Shown here piece after piece: positions 21,060 through 34,518 of a stretch of 64,000 nt of DNA; the stretch's first letter is position 1; each line of letters opens with the position of its first letter. The stretch lies in NCBI RefSeq assembly GCF_052857255.1, contig NC_135497.1, positions 344,326,183-344,390,182 of the forward strand, written 5' to 3'. This DNA is from Amblyomma americanum. Taxonomy: Eukaryota > Arthropoda > Arachnida > Ixodida > Ixodidae. The notes beneath the pieces are model-generated. The model was given only the letters and a program-made list of their open reading frames with translations. It searched no databases and was not told the origin of the DNA. The translations under genes and the position numbers were made by a program.

Positions 21060-23535
21060 TCTCCGTGACTGAGTTCAGCAGGGCAATGGTCCTCTTGACA
21101 GCAAGGTGCTTCCTCAAATGGGCTGCCCTCGAGGTGCTAAGTTCAAGCCACCTGGTAAGCAGGGTAAATGCCAGTCTTAGATTTATGACGCGCTGAAAGA
21201 ACTTTGGTCCAGAGCTCGCGCTGCTTATGTTTATAAATTAGACTCAAATATTACTTTTGTAAATTGAAATGCATTCATATGCCTGAAGCGAGGAATCAGG
21301 CTCGTAGAATGTCCCGTTGCGCTTTTTTTCGCCGAGCTTATATCTGCGGGTGTGCCGAAACTCTTCTCCAGAAGGCTTTGAGGTTATATATTACATATTT
21401 ACTGCCCAGCCAAGATTACAGGAGTTCCTACATAACGCACAATCAGCCAGTTGAACACTGTTCGTATTCATCTGATCCCTGGCTGCGGCATATAGCATTG
21501 TTGAGGCAGAGATTTACCACTGCGGCAAGTCTTCCGTTCGGAGCCGAAGTGGGAACGGAATTTCAAGCCATCTCTCAACAGGAGAACATGAGTGACCTCA
21601 CCCATCCTGCAGGATGTCGGAAACCGAATATCTTGCCATTTGATGGCGCCATGACCGGCGCCTTGGCCCTGCCGCGGCAGTCTTTGTCACCGCGTTGCCG
21701 CATCGTTGCGAAGAATTTTGCTTAAGCTCCAGTTAACCGATATCAACAATACCACAAAAGGTGGAGATCGGAGATGTGCCCACTTTTAGGGGTTGCCGCC
21801 GCGTCCTCGCGTCTAGTTGACGGCATCAGCTGACAGGATCCGCGTATTCTGGCCGGCATTGCGAGTAGCACGATGACAACAGAACCGGATGAAACATTCC
21901 ACAAAGGACTGTCCCGTTAAGAATCGAATTTGATATCAGTTAGAAAGAACGCCTACAAGAAAAAAGAAAAAAATACTTCACAAGCTACAGGGTTTTATCA
22001 TCAGATGTGACTGCGAGTGAGTTGCACTTTGCCTTTTTTAGTCCCTCGTTTAGATAACTGCCGAGTCCGTGACCGTATATCTTGGATATAAGAGAGGGGA
22101 AGATTCCCGGGGAGCGATCGACATTCCACCGTATCAGCTGAATGTGCCATGACTCAAGTAAGAGCCTTCTGCGCGGGTGTGGCTCTATGTCCAGCACAAG
22201 GGTTACATCGAAGTCACATTTGTGGTAATATGTCCGCAGTGTTATGCCACTGCGCTTCGGTCCCTGTTCATTTCCTTGACATATGCTTTAGCTGCTTCAT
22301 TTTTTGGGAGCAATTTCTAAGTTTTGCTATTATTCGACGCCAGCACTTCCAGAAGCGGATCTCGTATACCGCGCCTTAGAACCCTCGTTCACAGAATGCG
22401 TTTTCTCTTCCTACTCTTCCAACAGAAGAGATTAGCCCGAGGGAAGATGATCCAGTCGACATCCATTGTATTCTGTTTAGAAAAGGAATGAGGGTGATGC
22501 CGTTTAATCTGCGTGAACCTGAAGGCCCAACCGCTAACACCATTTTTCGAAATGCAATGGTTATTCTCGTGCACCAAGTTACCGGTCTCGATCTCCACTT
22601 GGCGTTCAAACTCTTGCTCTTAATAATAAAACGAGATTGCGAGTATTGTGCATAAACTAGTGGATAGTTCTGTAGATAGGATGGCTGCTAAACTGCCTAA
22701 ATGCCGAGCGGGAGCAAAGGAAAACAAGTAGAGATAAATAGATTAGAACGGGTTTTCTTAGAGTTATTTAAACCCGACTTTCTTAAATTAGTGAAAAAGG
22801 CGAACCGTAGTTAAAATAATTTAGTCTAATTGAGGCTGCTGAGTAGCTGTCCAATCAAGAGAGGGTATGTGTACTAGCAGTAACGTTCGGTTGCCATCGT
22901 AATCACAGAAAAGTTTTACATTTATAGGGGTTTAACGTACCAAAGCGACTCAGGCTATGGGGGACGGTGTAGTGAAGGGCTCCGGAAATTTCAACCACCT
23001 GAGGTTCTTTAGCGTGCACTGACATCGCAAAGTACACGCAGAGTAGCTATTTGACTAAATGTGCCACTTGCATCAAGATGTCATAGTGTAAAAATGTCTT
23101 CAAAATTCTAGCCGATATCTATCCTGCGGCAGCTCTCATGGCGGCGCGCATACCAGTTCTGATGAGGGTAATCCAGACAACTGGGTTGTAACACTGTAAC
23201 TGGCATCGGTTTATGTCCATCGTCTCGCGGTAAAAGTAGAACATTGGAAACAGCCGGTGGGGGCAGTTACAAGCGAAACTGGGAAGCAGATTGTGCACTG
23301 CAGCGATCTGTCGATAGGTCAACACTTCGTTTCTTAGCGGCGGCTGGCATTCGCCGCCTATGCAGCAGTAAGGGAAAATCAAAATTTAATAAATGGACAC
23401 GTTATACTATTATATAATCCGAAATTGAAAAGAGGCTTTGCCCTTCGCAGTCGTGTCGATGCGCAACGCCCTGGGTTCGCTCAGCACCGCCACCCTTAGG
23501 CCACTGTCGTTACGGCCCACCGTAGGCAAATGGGG
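21060..23535 (+). repeat. Module A of an older, diverged tandem duplication
   Basis: About 2.5 kb here aligns, with many substitutions and indels, to the sequence that follows it (module B). Anchor pairs include cttaagctcc at 21721 against cttaagctgt at 24195, gccatgactc at 22146 against 24631, and the tgtccatcgtctcgcgg block near 23216 against 27441. A lacks the ~1.85-kb insertion found in B but has its own short SINE insertion near 22925-23045. No reading frame is shared between A and B, so the duplicated module looks non-coding. Confidence 0.8.
22925..23045 (-). mobile_element. SINE body fragment (tick-type, tRNA-headed family)
   Basis: The stretch beginning gtttaacgtaccaaagcgac, through gggctccggaaatttc and ccacctgaggttctttagcg to the gacatcgcaaagtacacg end, matches a body motif I recognise as very abundant in tick genomes. 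There it is normally attached to a tRNA-like head. The head with A/B boxes is missing here. It interrupts module A and is absent from the aligned site in module B (near 27255-27290), so it inserted after the A/B duplication. Confidence 0.6.
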
Positions 23536-26500
23536 AATCAGGGAGTCCTGTTGGTAGTAAGGTGCTACCTCAAGTGGGCGGTCCTCTAGGAGGTGATTTC
23601 TGGCTACTCGGTCAGCTGGGTCAATGTAAGAGAAGATTCATGACGCACTGAAAGAACTTTTGTCCTTAGTTCGCGCTGCTTATGTTTATAAATTGTTCTT
23701 ACATACTATATTTTGTAATTTCAATTCCAAGTTTGAAAACTTAAAAGCGTACCTGAAGCCAGTAGCCCGAAAATTAGACTGTCCCGTTGCACTTTTTTTC
23801 AACCATCAAACTTCGGCGGATGTGGCCAAATCCTCCTCAAGAAGCATTGATCAGTGCCATGGGATCTCTTCTATCACAGATTTATTTCACATATTTACCG
23901 CGCAAAGAGCACTACAGAAGTTTGTCAATAACACGCAATCAGCGTGTTCAGTACCGTTTGTATTCACCAGATCCCTGGCGGGCATATAACACTGTTGAGG
24001 CGGAGATTAACCACTGCGGGCCAGTCTTCCATTCGGAGCCATCTCTCAGCAAGGGAAGATCACTGAAATCGTCCTCTCCCACAGGATGTTGTAAATCGAA
24101 GATCTTTGCCATGAGAAAAAGCCACACCCATCGCCGCGGCCCCGCCGCGGCAGTGTTTGCCAAAGCGTTGCCGCATCGTTGCGAAGAATTTTTCTTAAGC
24201 TGTAGTTGGTCTATCTGAAAACCACCAGAAAATGTGGTGATCGGAGATTCCCCCACTTTCAGGGGTTGGCGCCGCATCGGCGCGTCTGGTTGACCGCGTC
24301 ATTTACAGCTCACGGGCCCCGCGTGTTTTGAACGTGGGTACCGCGAACAGTCTTATCACATCAAATTCAAAAGAGAACATTCGAGAACTGTCTGCCTTGT
24401 TCAAAAACGAGTTTAATATCACTTAAAAAACATCAACCAAACTGACAAAAAATTCGATATTTTAAATCCTACTCGGTTTCTTCATCATGCGAGATCACTG
24501 GCAAGTTGCAGTTTGCCATTCTTTCACCCCTCGTTTAGTTAACGACAGAGTCATTGACCGTAGATAACAGACTTAAGAGGCTGGAAAGATTCCTGGGGTG
24601 CGATTAACATTCCACCGTGCAACTGAATATGCCATGACTCAGGTAAGCGCCTCTTGCGCGGGTGCGGCTCGGTGCAAAGCACAATGCTTCCATTAGAGTC
24701 ACATTTTTGGTCGCATGTCCGCAGCGTTAGGCCACTGCGCTTCAATCCGCGTTCATATATTAGATATACGCTTGTGTTGCTGCCTACTTTCAAGAATTCT
24801 TTGGTCTTGACAATACTCAATGTCGCGTACTTTTAACAGAGGTTCCTGTATACCGCGCCTTAAAACCCTCGTTCACAAAAAGCATTTCCACTTCCTGTTC
24901 TGCCATCAGAAGTGGTTGACGGGATAGAAGATGAGCAAGTCATTCTTCATTGCATCTATTTTGAAAGAGAAACCGGGTGATTCTGCTCAATCTGCGCGCA
25001 CATGAAGCCACAGCAGTCAGCCACCAGCAGTCGAAATCCAGTGTAATAAACAAACGGGCAAACAGGTGCATTCTCTTACACCATTGTGCCAGTCTCGACT
25101 TGCTGCTGGCGTTCAAGCTCCTGCAATGAACATAAAAGGCGAGAGGGCCAGTATTCTGAATAAGCTAGTGACCAGTGCTGCTGAGGGACTGGTACTAAGG
25201 CGCCTTGCAGTCATTGGGAAGCTTAGATTAATTGGAAAGTTTTTTGGGCAACTCTACTATGTCCTTTCAACAACTTCCCTCTCATACAGGTAAAAAGACA
25301 TCTGCCCCCTCTTTTGCGAACAAGACTGCAAAGTGCTGCCTGTTAGCGGGCTTTTATAATGGCTCCTAACTAAGTTCGTCTGCAATAGACTACAACCTAC
25401 CCGACAATACGAGTGCCGACAGTGCTGTCAGTGCAATTTACCAGATGGCGCCTGCAGTGCGCTGAGAAGAAAAACAAGCTTCGCCATGGATGCTGAAAGC
25501 GAAATCATGCTATGACGCGCTTCTCACGACGGCCTGCATTTGGTCCCCGGATTACCGGGGTCAGAGGGGCAAGTATTTTTCCTAGAATGCAATATCGAGT
25601 GTCCTTGGCCACCGGTAATGTCAAGAGAGAGAAAGATGATCTGAAAGGTTGGGATGCTAACTAGGTGACTCCCAGTAAGGTACCCTACACGTGGGAAGGG
25701 AAACGGAGGGTGAGATAGAAAGAGGATAGAAGAAACAGAGGGAGCATTTGTCACTGTGTCCCTATAGGGCGTCACGAAAATGGTACACAATGTACACATT
25801 GAAAGTTTATAACCTGGAACTCAATCCTGAGTCCTTCAAAAACCTGCAAAGGGCCTTACAGGAGTCCTCTGCGATGAAGATTTAGTCTTAGGACCTAGAA
25901 TTTTGGCTTCTCTAACGGGTTGAGGATCTAAGCGTCGAAGCGTTGTGCCCAGGAGGACACATTCATGCACGAACTGGAGGCACTTACAAAGGAGGTGCTC
26001 AATTGTCTGGTCGCACCCGTAGTTCTCACACACAGGAAATTCTGCTGCTCCGATTAAGTAGGGGTAAGCATTTGTAAATGCCACTCGCAGCCGCAGGCGA
26101 CACAAGAGAGTAGCAACGGAATGGGAGAGGCCGGACGGAGTATTGTGCTCAAGTAAGGCGTCGAGATGGTGCAAAAGGCATGTCGAGTAATCAGGGGTAG
26201 ACCATGAGGCTTTCATTTCGTTTAGGCCAAGCACTCGCAGATGCCTTGCTGCATCGACTCTTGTCAGTGGCGTCCGGACAATGTTGATTCTGCCGCTTGC
26301 TGATGGAGGTGCAGCGTCAGATGCGTCGTTACCGGCGATGCCACTGTGTCCTGGTGGCTACTGGAAGATGATGTCAAGAAATTCTTCCAGTGGCTTGGGT
26401 TGAAGATGTTTTATCTCCGCTGTGAGTTGCTCGTGATCGCCATGGTGTTGAGGAGAATTGATACATTATAGGGAAGCTTTTGATTCGCCGAATACTGTAC

Positions 26501-27769
26501 AAAACTGCAAGAAGAGCCAGTTCTGATCCTGTGTTGGTTGTCCGATGCAAAATTAGCTTCTTAATACTTGCCTGTTCTGCAGACAGGACCACAGAGCAAG
26601 CTGAGCTAGTAGTTGAGACAATTCCATCTATACATGAATGGGGGCGGTCACTATAGTATTTAGTGTGTTGTCCTTTTATGGGCCGATGTCGTTTATTTCG
26701 ATTTATTCGCTATGCTCCTAATGGCAAGACAAACTGATCTCCGGCAGACACATCACAGCGCAGTGGAAGGCCGTGCGCCCGGGGACAACTGTCAAGGGAT
26801 AGAGGACTGGTTGGCTGCTATTACATCTAGTCTCCACCGCTACTGAAACACGCTGATGCTGGTGTTCTCAAAAAGCCTGCAAGGCCGTAAACATGCACAT
26901 AAACAATGACGGGACAGGTCAGACACTGTAAAAGTATAGGGCATTAGGGAGGAGGGGGGGGGGGGGGAACAGCAGCCGCTCCCCTCCTTGACACTCGATG
27001 TGTGCATGCCTATTTGTTCGTTGTTCCCTTACGCGATGCCTGCTAAACCGCGATATGGCGAGGAGCAGCAATGAAGGGGAAGCGAGCAGAACTAAAAAGA
27101 TAAGATTGCGAGTTCTGTTGGTTAATTTAACCCGACTTAATATATTTACTGAAGGAAGTGAACTGTAACCAGAAGAACTAAGGCTAATTGAGGCTGCTGA
27201 GTCACTCTCTACGTAAGAGAAGGAATGTGCACTAAGTTGCGTTCGGTTTCCTTCATATTGGCAGCATCGTTGTTTTACGAGATAGGGCACTTGCATCAAG
27301 GCGTCATATGGGAGAAATGCCAAAATTCTATCGAACATGCTTCCTGCGACAGAATTTGAGCTCTCATGGCGGGGCGCAACCTGTTCTCATTAGGGTGATC
27401 CAGGTAATTGGATTGCAAACCAGTAACTGGCGTCGGTTTATGTCCATCGTCTCGCGGTCAGAGTACGTTGGAAACAGCCGGTGGGGACAATTACAAGTGA
27501 TCCGGGGCAATCGATTTTGCACAGTGGCGATCTGTCGACAGGTCTTCATTTCACCTCTTAGCGCCGGCTGGCAATCGCCGCATATGCAGCAGTAAGGGTA
27601 AAATAGGATTTATAAAATCTTTACGTTGTACCGTACTATAAGCCAGAAATTGATGTGAGGGCTTCCCCTCAGAGTCGGTCGATGCGCAAGCGCTGTGTTC
27701 GCTCAGCGCCGCCACGGTGGGGCCTCTGTTGTCGCGGCGGATTGTCGGCAAATAGGAAATCGCTTGCAT
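23536..27769 (+). repeat. Module B of the older tandem duplication
   Basis: This diverged partner of module A is interrupted at about 25175-27030 by a ~1.85-kb insertion that carries an antisense LINE fragment with RNase H. Homology with A resumes at the gcctgctaaaccgcgatatg stretch and runs to the gtcggcaaatagg motif, which matches gtaggcaaatggg at the end of A. Boundaries are approximate to a few tens of bases. Confidence 0.78.
25524..26610 (-). mobile_element. RNase H LINE fragment, second array copy
   Basis: Offset 24090 from the copy at 1434. It differs by one base near 26578 that changes a lysine codon to glutamate in the RNase H-like part. Confidence 0.7.
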
Positions 27770-28289
27770 TAACCTATTCCCGAATCTTCGCCATCAGATC
27801 TTCATAAAATTCTGGAAAAATCACTGATTTTTGAATTCTGCCTTCCACATTGTGCTTTTCGCGCAGCGCGGTGGGACGATTCGCATTCTAGCCTGTATCT
27901 TCATTAGTGACGTCACGCGAAGCAGCTCTCTAGGCCTCGCGCTGGAGTTTTCATTTCGACTGTAGTCTTTTGCTTGTTCAAAATCATTGTTTGCGCACTG
28001 CAAACAATGAGGTGGTGTACTGTGATGGAACGCCTTAAGGAATACAAGTTAACGTCGAACTCAGTACAGACAAAAAATTGATGGAATTACCCTTTAGAGT
28101 CTGAAGAAGCATTATTTTCCATCAGTAACGTTATTGTAGGTATAGTATGCCTCGTTGCTATCTGTGAGAGTATAGTTCTTCGCTCACGAGGCACGAAGAA
28201 TACGAGGTAGAGGACGAAGAGGAACAGCGCGAGATTTTCGTTCTATTCCGGTTTGCACTACCAGCCGTCGAAGGATTCGTAGAGGAACA

Positions 28290-28849
28290 ATGACGATGCA
28301 CTTTCTCTGCAGGAAACATGGTTACCCCAGCTTTGATCTCCCGAGGAGTGTCGACTGTACCCTGGCTCAAGTTTTTGGCACCACGGACACGCGCTTTCTC
28401 TCTTGCGTCGGTGTTAAACTACCACCATCGGATCAGCAGTGGCCGCCTGAGGCGAAAGAAGAGCGCAAACCCTGGCCCTGGTACGTGTTCTTATTGGCGG
28501 CAGCGGATCTTCGACTTCTCCAAGCCCACCGTCGCCTTGGTTCGGCACTGCCGGCAGGCGTTCTCGGGACTTTGCTGAAGCGACTGCCTTCACCACCGCT
28601 CTCCAGGCTGAGGGCAGCCGATGCCTCGGCGACTTCCCAAACGGAGGAGCTTCCTGCCTGGAAGACCTGTCAGCCGGGTTCCCAGCGCCCAACAGGGTGA
28701 TTGATTTCCTCGCCTATTTCTGCTCAAGTCCAGGGATGATAGGTAATTCTCGGGAAATGCGCATTTTCCTTCTCGACTGTGGTTAATGTTCGTGACCGCG
28801 CAGAGTACTACCCTACAGCCAGGTTTTGGAAGCATGGCCTGCAAAGCGG
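28290..28849 (+). other. GC-rich open block, second array copy
   Basis: Offset 24089 from the block at 4201, with the same open frames. Confidence 0.3.
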
Positions 28850-29528
28850 GTTACTAGCGCCGGGAAAGAATTGAAGGGCAATCCTTGGAGGAGCTGATTT
28901 TGTTGCTTCCTGCAATTGCTGAGGACATTTGGCCCCCATATATTAGGCGTTTCATAATTTTTGCGCGGAAAATTTCTCGCTCATCGACCAGATCGTCGCA
29001 CTTCCTTCCATTAAGAGCGAAAGTTTATTTTAATGAAGGAATATTCGGAAAGATCCGCGGGCGCGAACATGATGCTGGCATGCCAGTCTGCGCTGGGAAA
29101 GGGGGAGGAAAGAAGATGGAGACGAAATGCTGATGAGCGAAAATGTCTGTGTGGTAGCGATGATGATGAAAAAAATTAAAATATTTTTGACCATATTGCC
29201 TCATTCTATTTCAAGCATTTTAATAGATGGCTGACATTTTAGCTTGTAACCCATTTTGCTGTCAGGTAAATTTTTCACGTGCCATTGATGACAGGGTCTT
29301 ACGTGGGGCACGCAAACTTGGAGTGCCCTCTTGCAAAGGCACGGATTAGAATATGCTTGGAAACCCCCCAGAGTTCTGTGAACCGCAGAAAGAAGCAATC
29401 AACCAGAGTACACGTGTATGATACAAGTCGAACGATGAAGGAGAATTGTTCATGCTTCGTACACCACGACAACTGTAAGATTTTATTTTAAGAAGATGAA
29501 TATGTTGGAGGGTGTTCTCTGTGGCTCG

Positions 29529-30024
29529 GTGGTGTATGGGGTAACTACACGCGGCTTGGCGTCTCTAACGTTGAGTGCGTTCCAGACAATTTCGCTACTG
29601 GCTTAATTGTGATAGGTGCAGGGGACAAGGTACTAATTAAATTAGTCATGAGCGCCTCAGTACCTGAGTCGTAGATACGTTTCTAAGACGTATGTGCATT
29701 CTAAAGACGCGCTATCTGCTGAACCATCGCTGTACTTTGCGTTTTGGGGTTTCAGTGGTTGCCACATGATGGCGCTACGACTGCTCGCCGTGCACCAAGG
29801 AAATTAACCGCAAACGTACTTCGCTACTCGTTTAATGGGATTATCTGGAATATACATACTGATTATTAAATTCATTCACGCTTCAGTACATATTATGAAG
29901 ATTCGTATCTTAGACATCTGTGTCTTCAATAGACGCGCCTTCTCATCCAAAAGGCGCGCAGTCGTGTCGGTGTGGAGACGTCCCCAAGTCGCATTTCCGA
30001 GCCCTGGGTTCAATTCTTAACTAG
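29529..30024 (+). repeat. 228-bp tandem repeat, second array copy
   Basis: Offset 24089 from the pair at 5440. Confidence 0.5.
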
Positions 30025-30098
30025 AGCTCAATTTTCTTCAGTTCCTTTATTAGTTGAGGCCGCTTCACCTTGATATCTCTGCCGTAGCATTTGTTATC

Positions 30099-30649
30099 AA
30101 CTCAAATCAAATCAAATCTTTATTTTCTCTCTCAAGGAGAAAGAGGGGGTGGCGGGTAAAAGCCGCATGATTGCGGCTTGACGAAGCCCGGCCCCCTCAT
30201 GTACAATTCGGCAGTTGTTTTAAAAAAACACATTTAGCTTCAAGAAGTTACTTAGAAACAGATTTCGTTAAATACACTTCAGCTTAAACAAAATGCCTAT
30301 AAAAGAACCTTTCAACACCATTCAGAAAAAGAATCTGCAGCAGTACAGAACACTTCATGGCAGTCAAAAACACAGGATACAATAAAAATAAGCAACAAGT
30401 AGCATACATCAAGAACATGAAAAGTACAAACACAAGCATACAAAATTTATCAGGCGTTAGCTGCAAGAAAATGTGCATAAACTGCTCGTTTATGCACCTA
30501 TCCATCAGGCCCGTCCTCAAGTATGGATGTGGCTTGCTTAATTCACATACTAAACTTACATGACAAACTTTTAATAATTGAAAGAACACTCGCGAAATCA
30601 ATTCGTTTGAAATTTTCGCTGCTGGAAACGTCATTTGAGCTAACTAAAT
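30099..30649 (-). mobile_element. L2-like LINE 3' end, second array copy
   Basis: Offset 24089 from the copy at 6010. Confidence 0.65.
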
Positions 30650-31267
30650 CTCACTGCGTCCATCCCTTTTAGGGAAGCAGAAAATATTCCTTAAGAATAT
30701 GTTTCCTTGTCAATAAATTACAAATCATGGCTTGATATCGCACCCTTTGTATTTTTTTTGCTCTATGCTTCAGGCATCACCATTATCCTGGAACACTAAC
30801 CGCGTAATTTGCTCGCTCGAACTGACACATTTAAAATATCCTTCCTACCGTGTGCCGTAAGAGACTGATATGCGCTGAAAAATTGGCGTAAGCGCACGCT
30901 GAAGCTGCATGCTCCTATTAGCTGTTCATTTTTACGCATTGCCCTAATCAGTATTACGTACTTGTGTATTTTTCTGCTTGTATCTGTAATACGACCTGCA
31001 GTATGAATTAAAATAGGTAAAATAAATGTTCCACCGGCAAGGTCCGTGCCACTTGAGGCAATTTGTTTTTTCTTCGTCTCGAAAGTCCACATGCTCTGGC
31101 TTTCGGCGAGAGCGCTTCCCGACCGTTGGGCGAGCAGTTTGGAGCAGTTGGCTCCGATTTCACCTGAATACCCTGTACGAAGCGCGCTCATTCGGGCGGA
31201 TGTTCGCTCTTTTCTGTAAAGCAGACGAATAAATGCGAAGTGGCAGCGAGAGCGTCAGCAATGTCCA

Positions 31268-31534
31268 GCAACACGAATGCATTCACTTTTTTTTTCATTC
31301 AGAGCAAGTAAAACACCAACCCCTTGCCTTTCATATCGGTCACATCGAAAGATGTTGAAAATCTTTTCACCAACAAATACGTACTTCACTGTCTGACAGT
31401 TTAACAGACCACGACGTCTCTGTTAACGCAATAAAATCAGCACTACAGTCATTTATCACAGCACTAAATTCATCTCTTTTGGGCAGAAGACTTTGTATGT
31501 TGGTAAGACCCACACTCAGACCAATGTTCTCAAT
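31268..31534 (-). pseudogene. LINE endonuclease fragment, second array copy
   Basis: Offset 24089 from the copy at 7179. It begins exactly at the second unit junction. Confidence 0.72.
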
Positions 31535-31560
31535 TGCAGAACCACCACCCTGGCTAGTCG

Positions 31561-32345
31561 CTACGTTCCAGTACCGCGTAGAGTACGACCAGAGCGAATG
31601 GAGCGCGGAGACTCAATGTGCTCATCGTTTAGAACAGGTCCATTTTGAAACACTACGCCAGTTTCCGCATTATAATCACAGCATTTGCCATTGGCAATTA
31701 GTTTCTTGTGCCTTAAATTGAGTTTCAAATCAAACTCCTTCGCATAGTCAATTAGTCGCTTTCTCCCCTTACGTGTCGCCACAGAAAAATCTTCACTCAT
31801 AGATACTTCTTTTTCCTTCAGCAACGATTCCTTTGAGTGCACTCGCACGTTGGTTTTATGTACGGCGAATTTTACTATCACGGGCCTGGTTTTGTTCTCG
31901 TCGATTCTGCCAGTTGTCTGCGCACGAGCAGTGCAGTCACTAGTTAAGGAGAGTTTTAATGTGTCTGCGATAAGGTTGAGAACTTTTTCTTCACATTGTT
32001 TGTTATTGTCAGTAGAACTATCATCATATCCATAAGAAATATGATAAGCTTGTAACGCCATGAGCGGTCCTCGCTATCATCTAAACGAGCACGCAAAGCA
32101 TGTGTTTCCTTTTGTGAAAGTTAGACTGTTTTACGTGTGTCGCAGAGATCACCCTGCAGGTTTTCAAAACCAGTCACTACATATTCCACAGCTTCGAGAC
32201 GCTTCTTAATGTCGGCAATATCGCGTATTGCCACCTGTTGCAATCTCATTAACTCGAATATGTCGTTACACATAGTAGCCTCTGCTGCTTCTATGCGAAT
32301 GGACCTTCGACGTATGTCATCCGGGATTTCGGAAATATCATGGAG
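31561..32345 (-). pseudogene. LINE ORF1p body, second array copy
   Basis: Offset 24089 from the copy at 7472. The base corresponding to 8034 differs (ttagactg against ttatactg), but the internal stop is retained. Confidence 0.78.
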
Positions 32346-32675
32346 CTACGTATTAGCCGGACCGGGGTTGCTCTCTACATCGCCACATATCAATAAAAGG
32401 AGAACACTGAAGGGTTTCAGCACTGCTTTTGAGCGCGGAAGCACAACTATACACCGGTCATCAGATTTAAAGCATTCATAAGGAAGTTGAGTGGCCTGCT
32501 CAAAGAACAGAGACCAGCGTGAGGCCATTGCAGCTGCGGTGCTTCCACGCCCACTGACAACGGTACTCGAGATGCTCGATTCTGTTGCCGATGTCAGCGC
32601 CGCACTCGACGATGTCGATGTCCCGTCGGATGTCTTGTTTGCAGCAAAGTTGCCAAGCGCCACCACTTCATTCAA
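32346..32675 (-). pseudogene. LINE ORF1 2A N-terminus, second array copy
   Basis: Offset 24089 from the copy at 8257. The 2A core is identical (32358-32384). One upstream tryptophan codon becomes arginine through the base change near 32458. Confidence 0.82.
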
Positions 32676-34518
32676 ACAGACGACGCAACTGGGTAACTAA
32701 GAATTGAAGGTTAACGCGTCAGGACTCTTGGAAAATAGATCCTAGGACAAGTCTGCGACGTGGCCCCCGTAGGCCAGCGTCGATGCAGGGCCGTACTTGT
32801 AGGGGTTCAGGAAGGCGCCAAGAAATTGCACAGAGACCATGCAGCGTGAGGCCATTGTTGCTGCGGTGTTTGCGGTGCGGTGCACGAGAGGTTGGTCACC
32901 CAATGAGCGCTACGGGCTGTTGCTGCTGTGCCGCCTGTCTGCCAGAACATTTTCCACGCTAATGCATGCAGCCCAAATCAATCTCTCAGCACCGCCATGT
33001 ACCTCAATCCGCGATTACAGCGTCCACTGGAAAAGAGAGCCAGTTATGCGCCCTTCCTTTCCTCAAAAACTTCGGCCTCTAGAACGTTGTCAACGCCAAT
33101 CAACACAGCAAACGCCGACAACTTTGGCTTTGTATATCTTGGATTAGCTCAGCTAATACACATCCATTTTTTACCATATAAGCGGCACGGGCGGAGCCGC
33201 ACAGTTTTTACCGCATAAGTGGGACTCGTTTTAATTTTTCGGTGCCCCTGTAATTAATGGAGAGAGTGATTAGAGTGCATTTTTCGGCCAGTTGTCACCA
33301 GTGGACTCCGTTTGGCTCACCTCAACTAACGACAGCTTGTTAGCAGCAGAGAGTTTGATGCGACCGGTTCCGTAGCAAAGTAAGAAACTGACATAACACA
33401 GGATGTGGATCAAACCGTGAGGCTGTAGTAACATAAACGTATTACTCCACTGACTCAGTGCAGAGCACGTAAAAGCACCACCCCTACGCAGGACGAAGGA
33501 AACTTGGAAAGCGGAAATTTTCGTGCCTATAGGCTCAGATCGAAAAATTTTGAAGTTTCCGTTGGCTTTCATAAAAACATTTCCTAGAATAATCACAGGA
33601 TGCAAATGCTTGAACTATTTTGAAACTTTACCCTTGGTGTTACTAGTTCGCAAACTGCCGCTGCGTAACTGTTTGAAAGTAAGTGGACTAAGCAAAGCAT
33701 AAAATTCAATTTTACTCAGGTAGCCTCTAATTCCAAATACACGGCTTTTCAATAACAATAGATTTTCCGCAATAAAAGAGCCAAAAATACCACCTTGACC
33801 CTCAAGCCGAGACCAGCAAACGTACAATACTGCGAGGTTAAAAACGTATGCGACCTGCGTAGAAAAGTAAGTGTATATGGTGAGATACACAGTTTAGGGT
33901 ATTTGGGTATAATCACTATAAAGTTCGTTCACTGGAGGCCGCGTTTAATTATTTCCGACGTCTTATAGCCGCAACTTCTTGAGCAAAATGGCTGTGGCTA
34001 TAAGAAAGAATGTTATGAAATGTGGCAGTACATTTATATCTGCAGTAAACTACTGCTGATGGTCCATCATATTTCTCCAATCATCAGCTGCGACAGCTAC
34101 TTGTAAGTCACAGGACACAGGCTGCGCTTGTCATGTGTCATGTGTTTGTCATGTGAGGGTCATGTGTTTGTGCACGGCTGCCGTGGTGGCTGCAGCTCTA
34201 CGAAGATGAAACAAACCGCCACAAGGTAGGTATGAAGTTGTAGCGCTAATTCCATATTGGTCCATGCGTGTACAACATGGTGGCGAAGCCAGAGACGTCA
34301 ATGAAGGACGAGGCAAACTAAACAATGACCTCATTAGTAAAACAAAAATCCGCTGACGTCGTGTTCATCTGTTTTTTTAGCTTAAGGTTCCTTGAGACAT
34401 GCGAGAAAAAGGCGAAGAGTACAAGACCAGTGCAGACTAGACACAACATTTTTCGGTTGTCAGTTCTCGTTGTGTCTATTTTCTTAAACCCTCGCTTAGT
34501 GTGTCACTCTTAATCGCA

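Larger units (their letters stand above)
7179..31267 (+). repeat. Complete array unit (24,089 bp)
   Basis: This full unit starts inside an antisense LINE endonuclease frame and ends at the bases reading aatgtcca. Private differences seen against the other copies include a T deletion near 27379, A to T at about 28940, and a T to C at about 26578. Confidence 0.85.
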
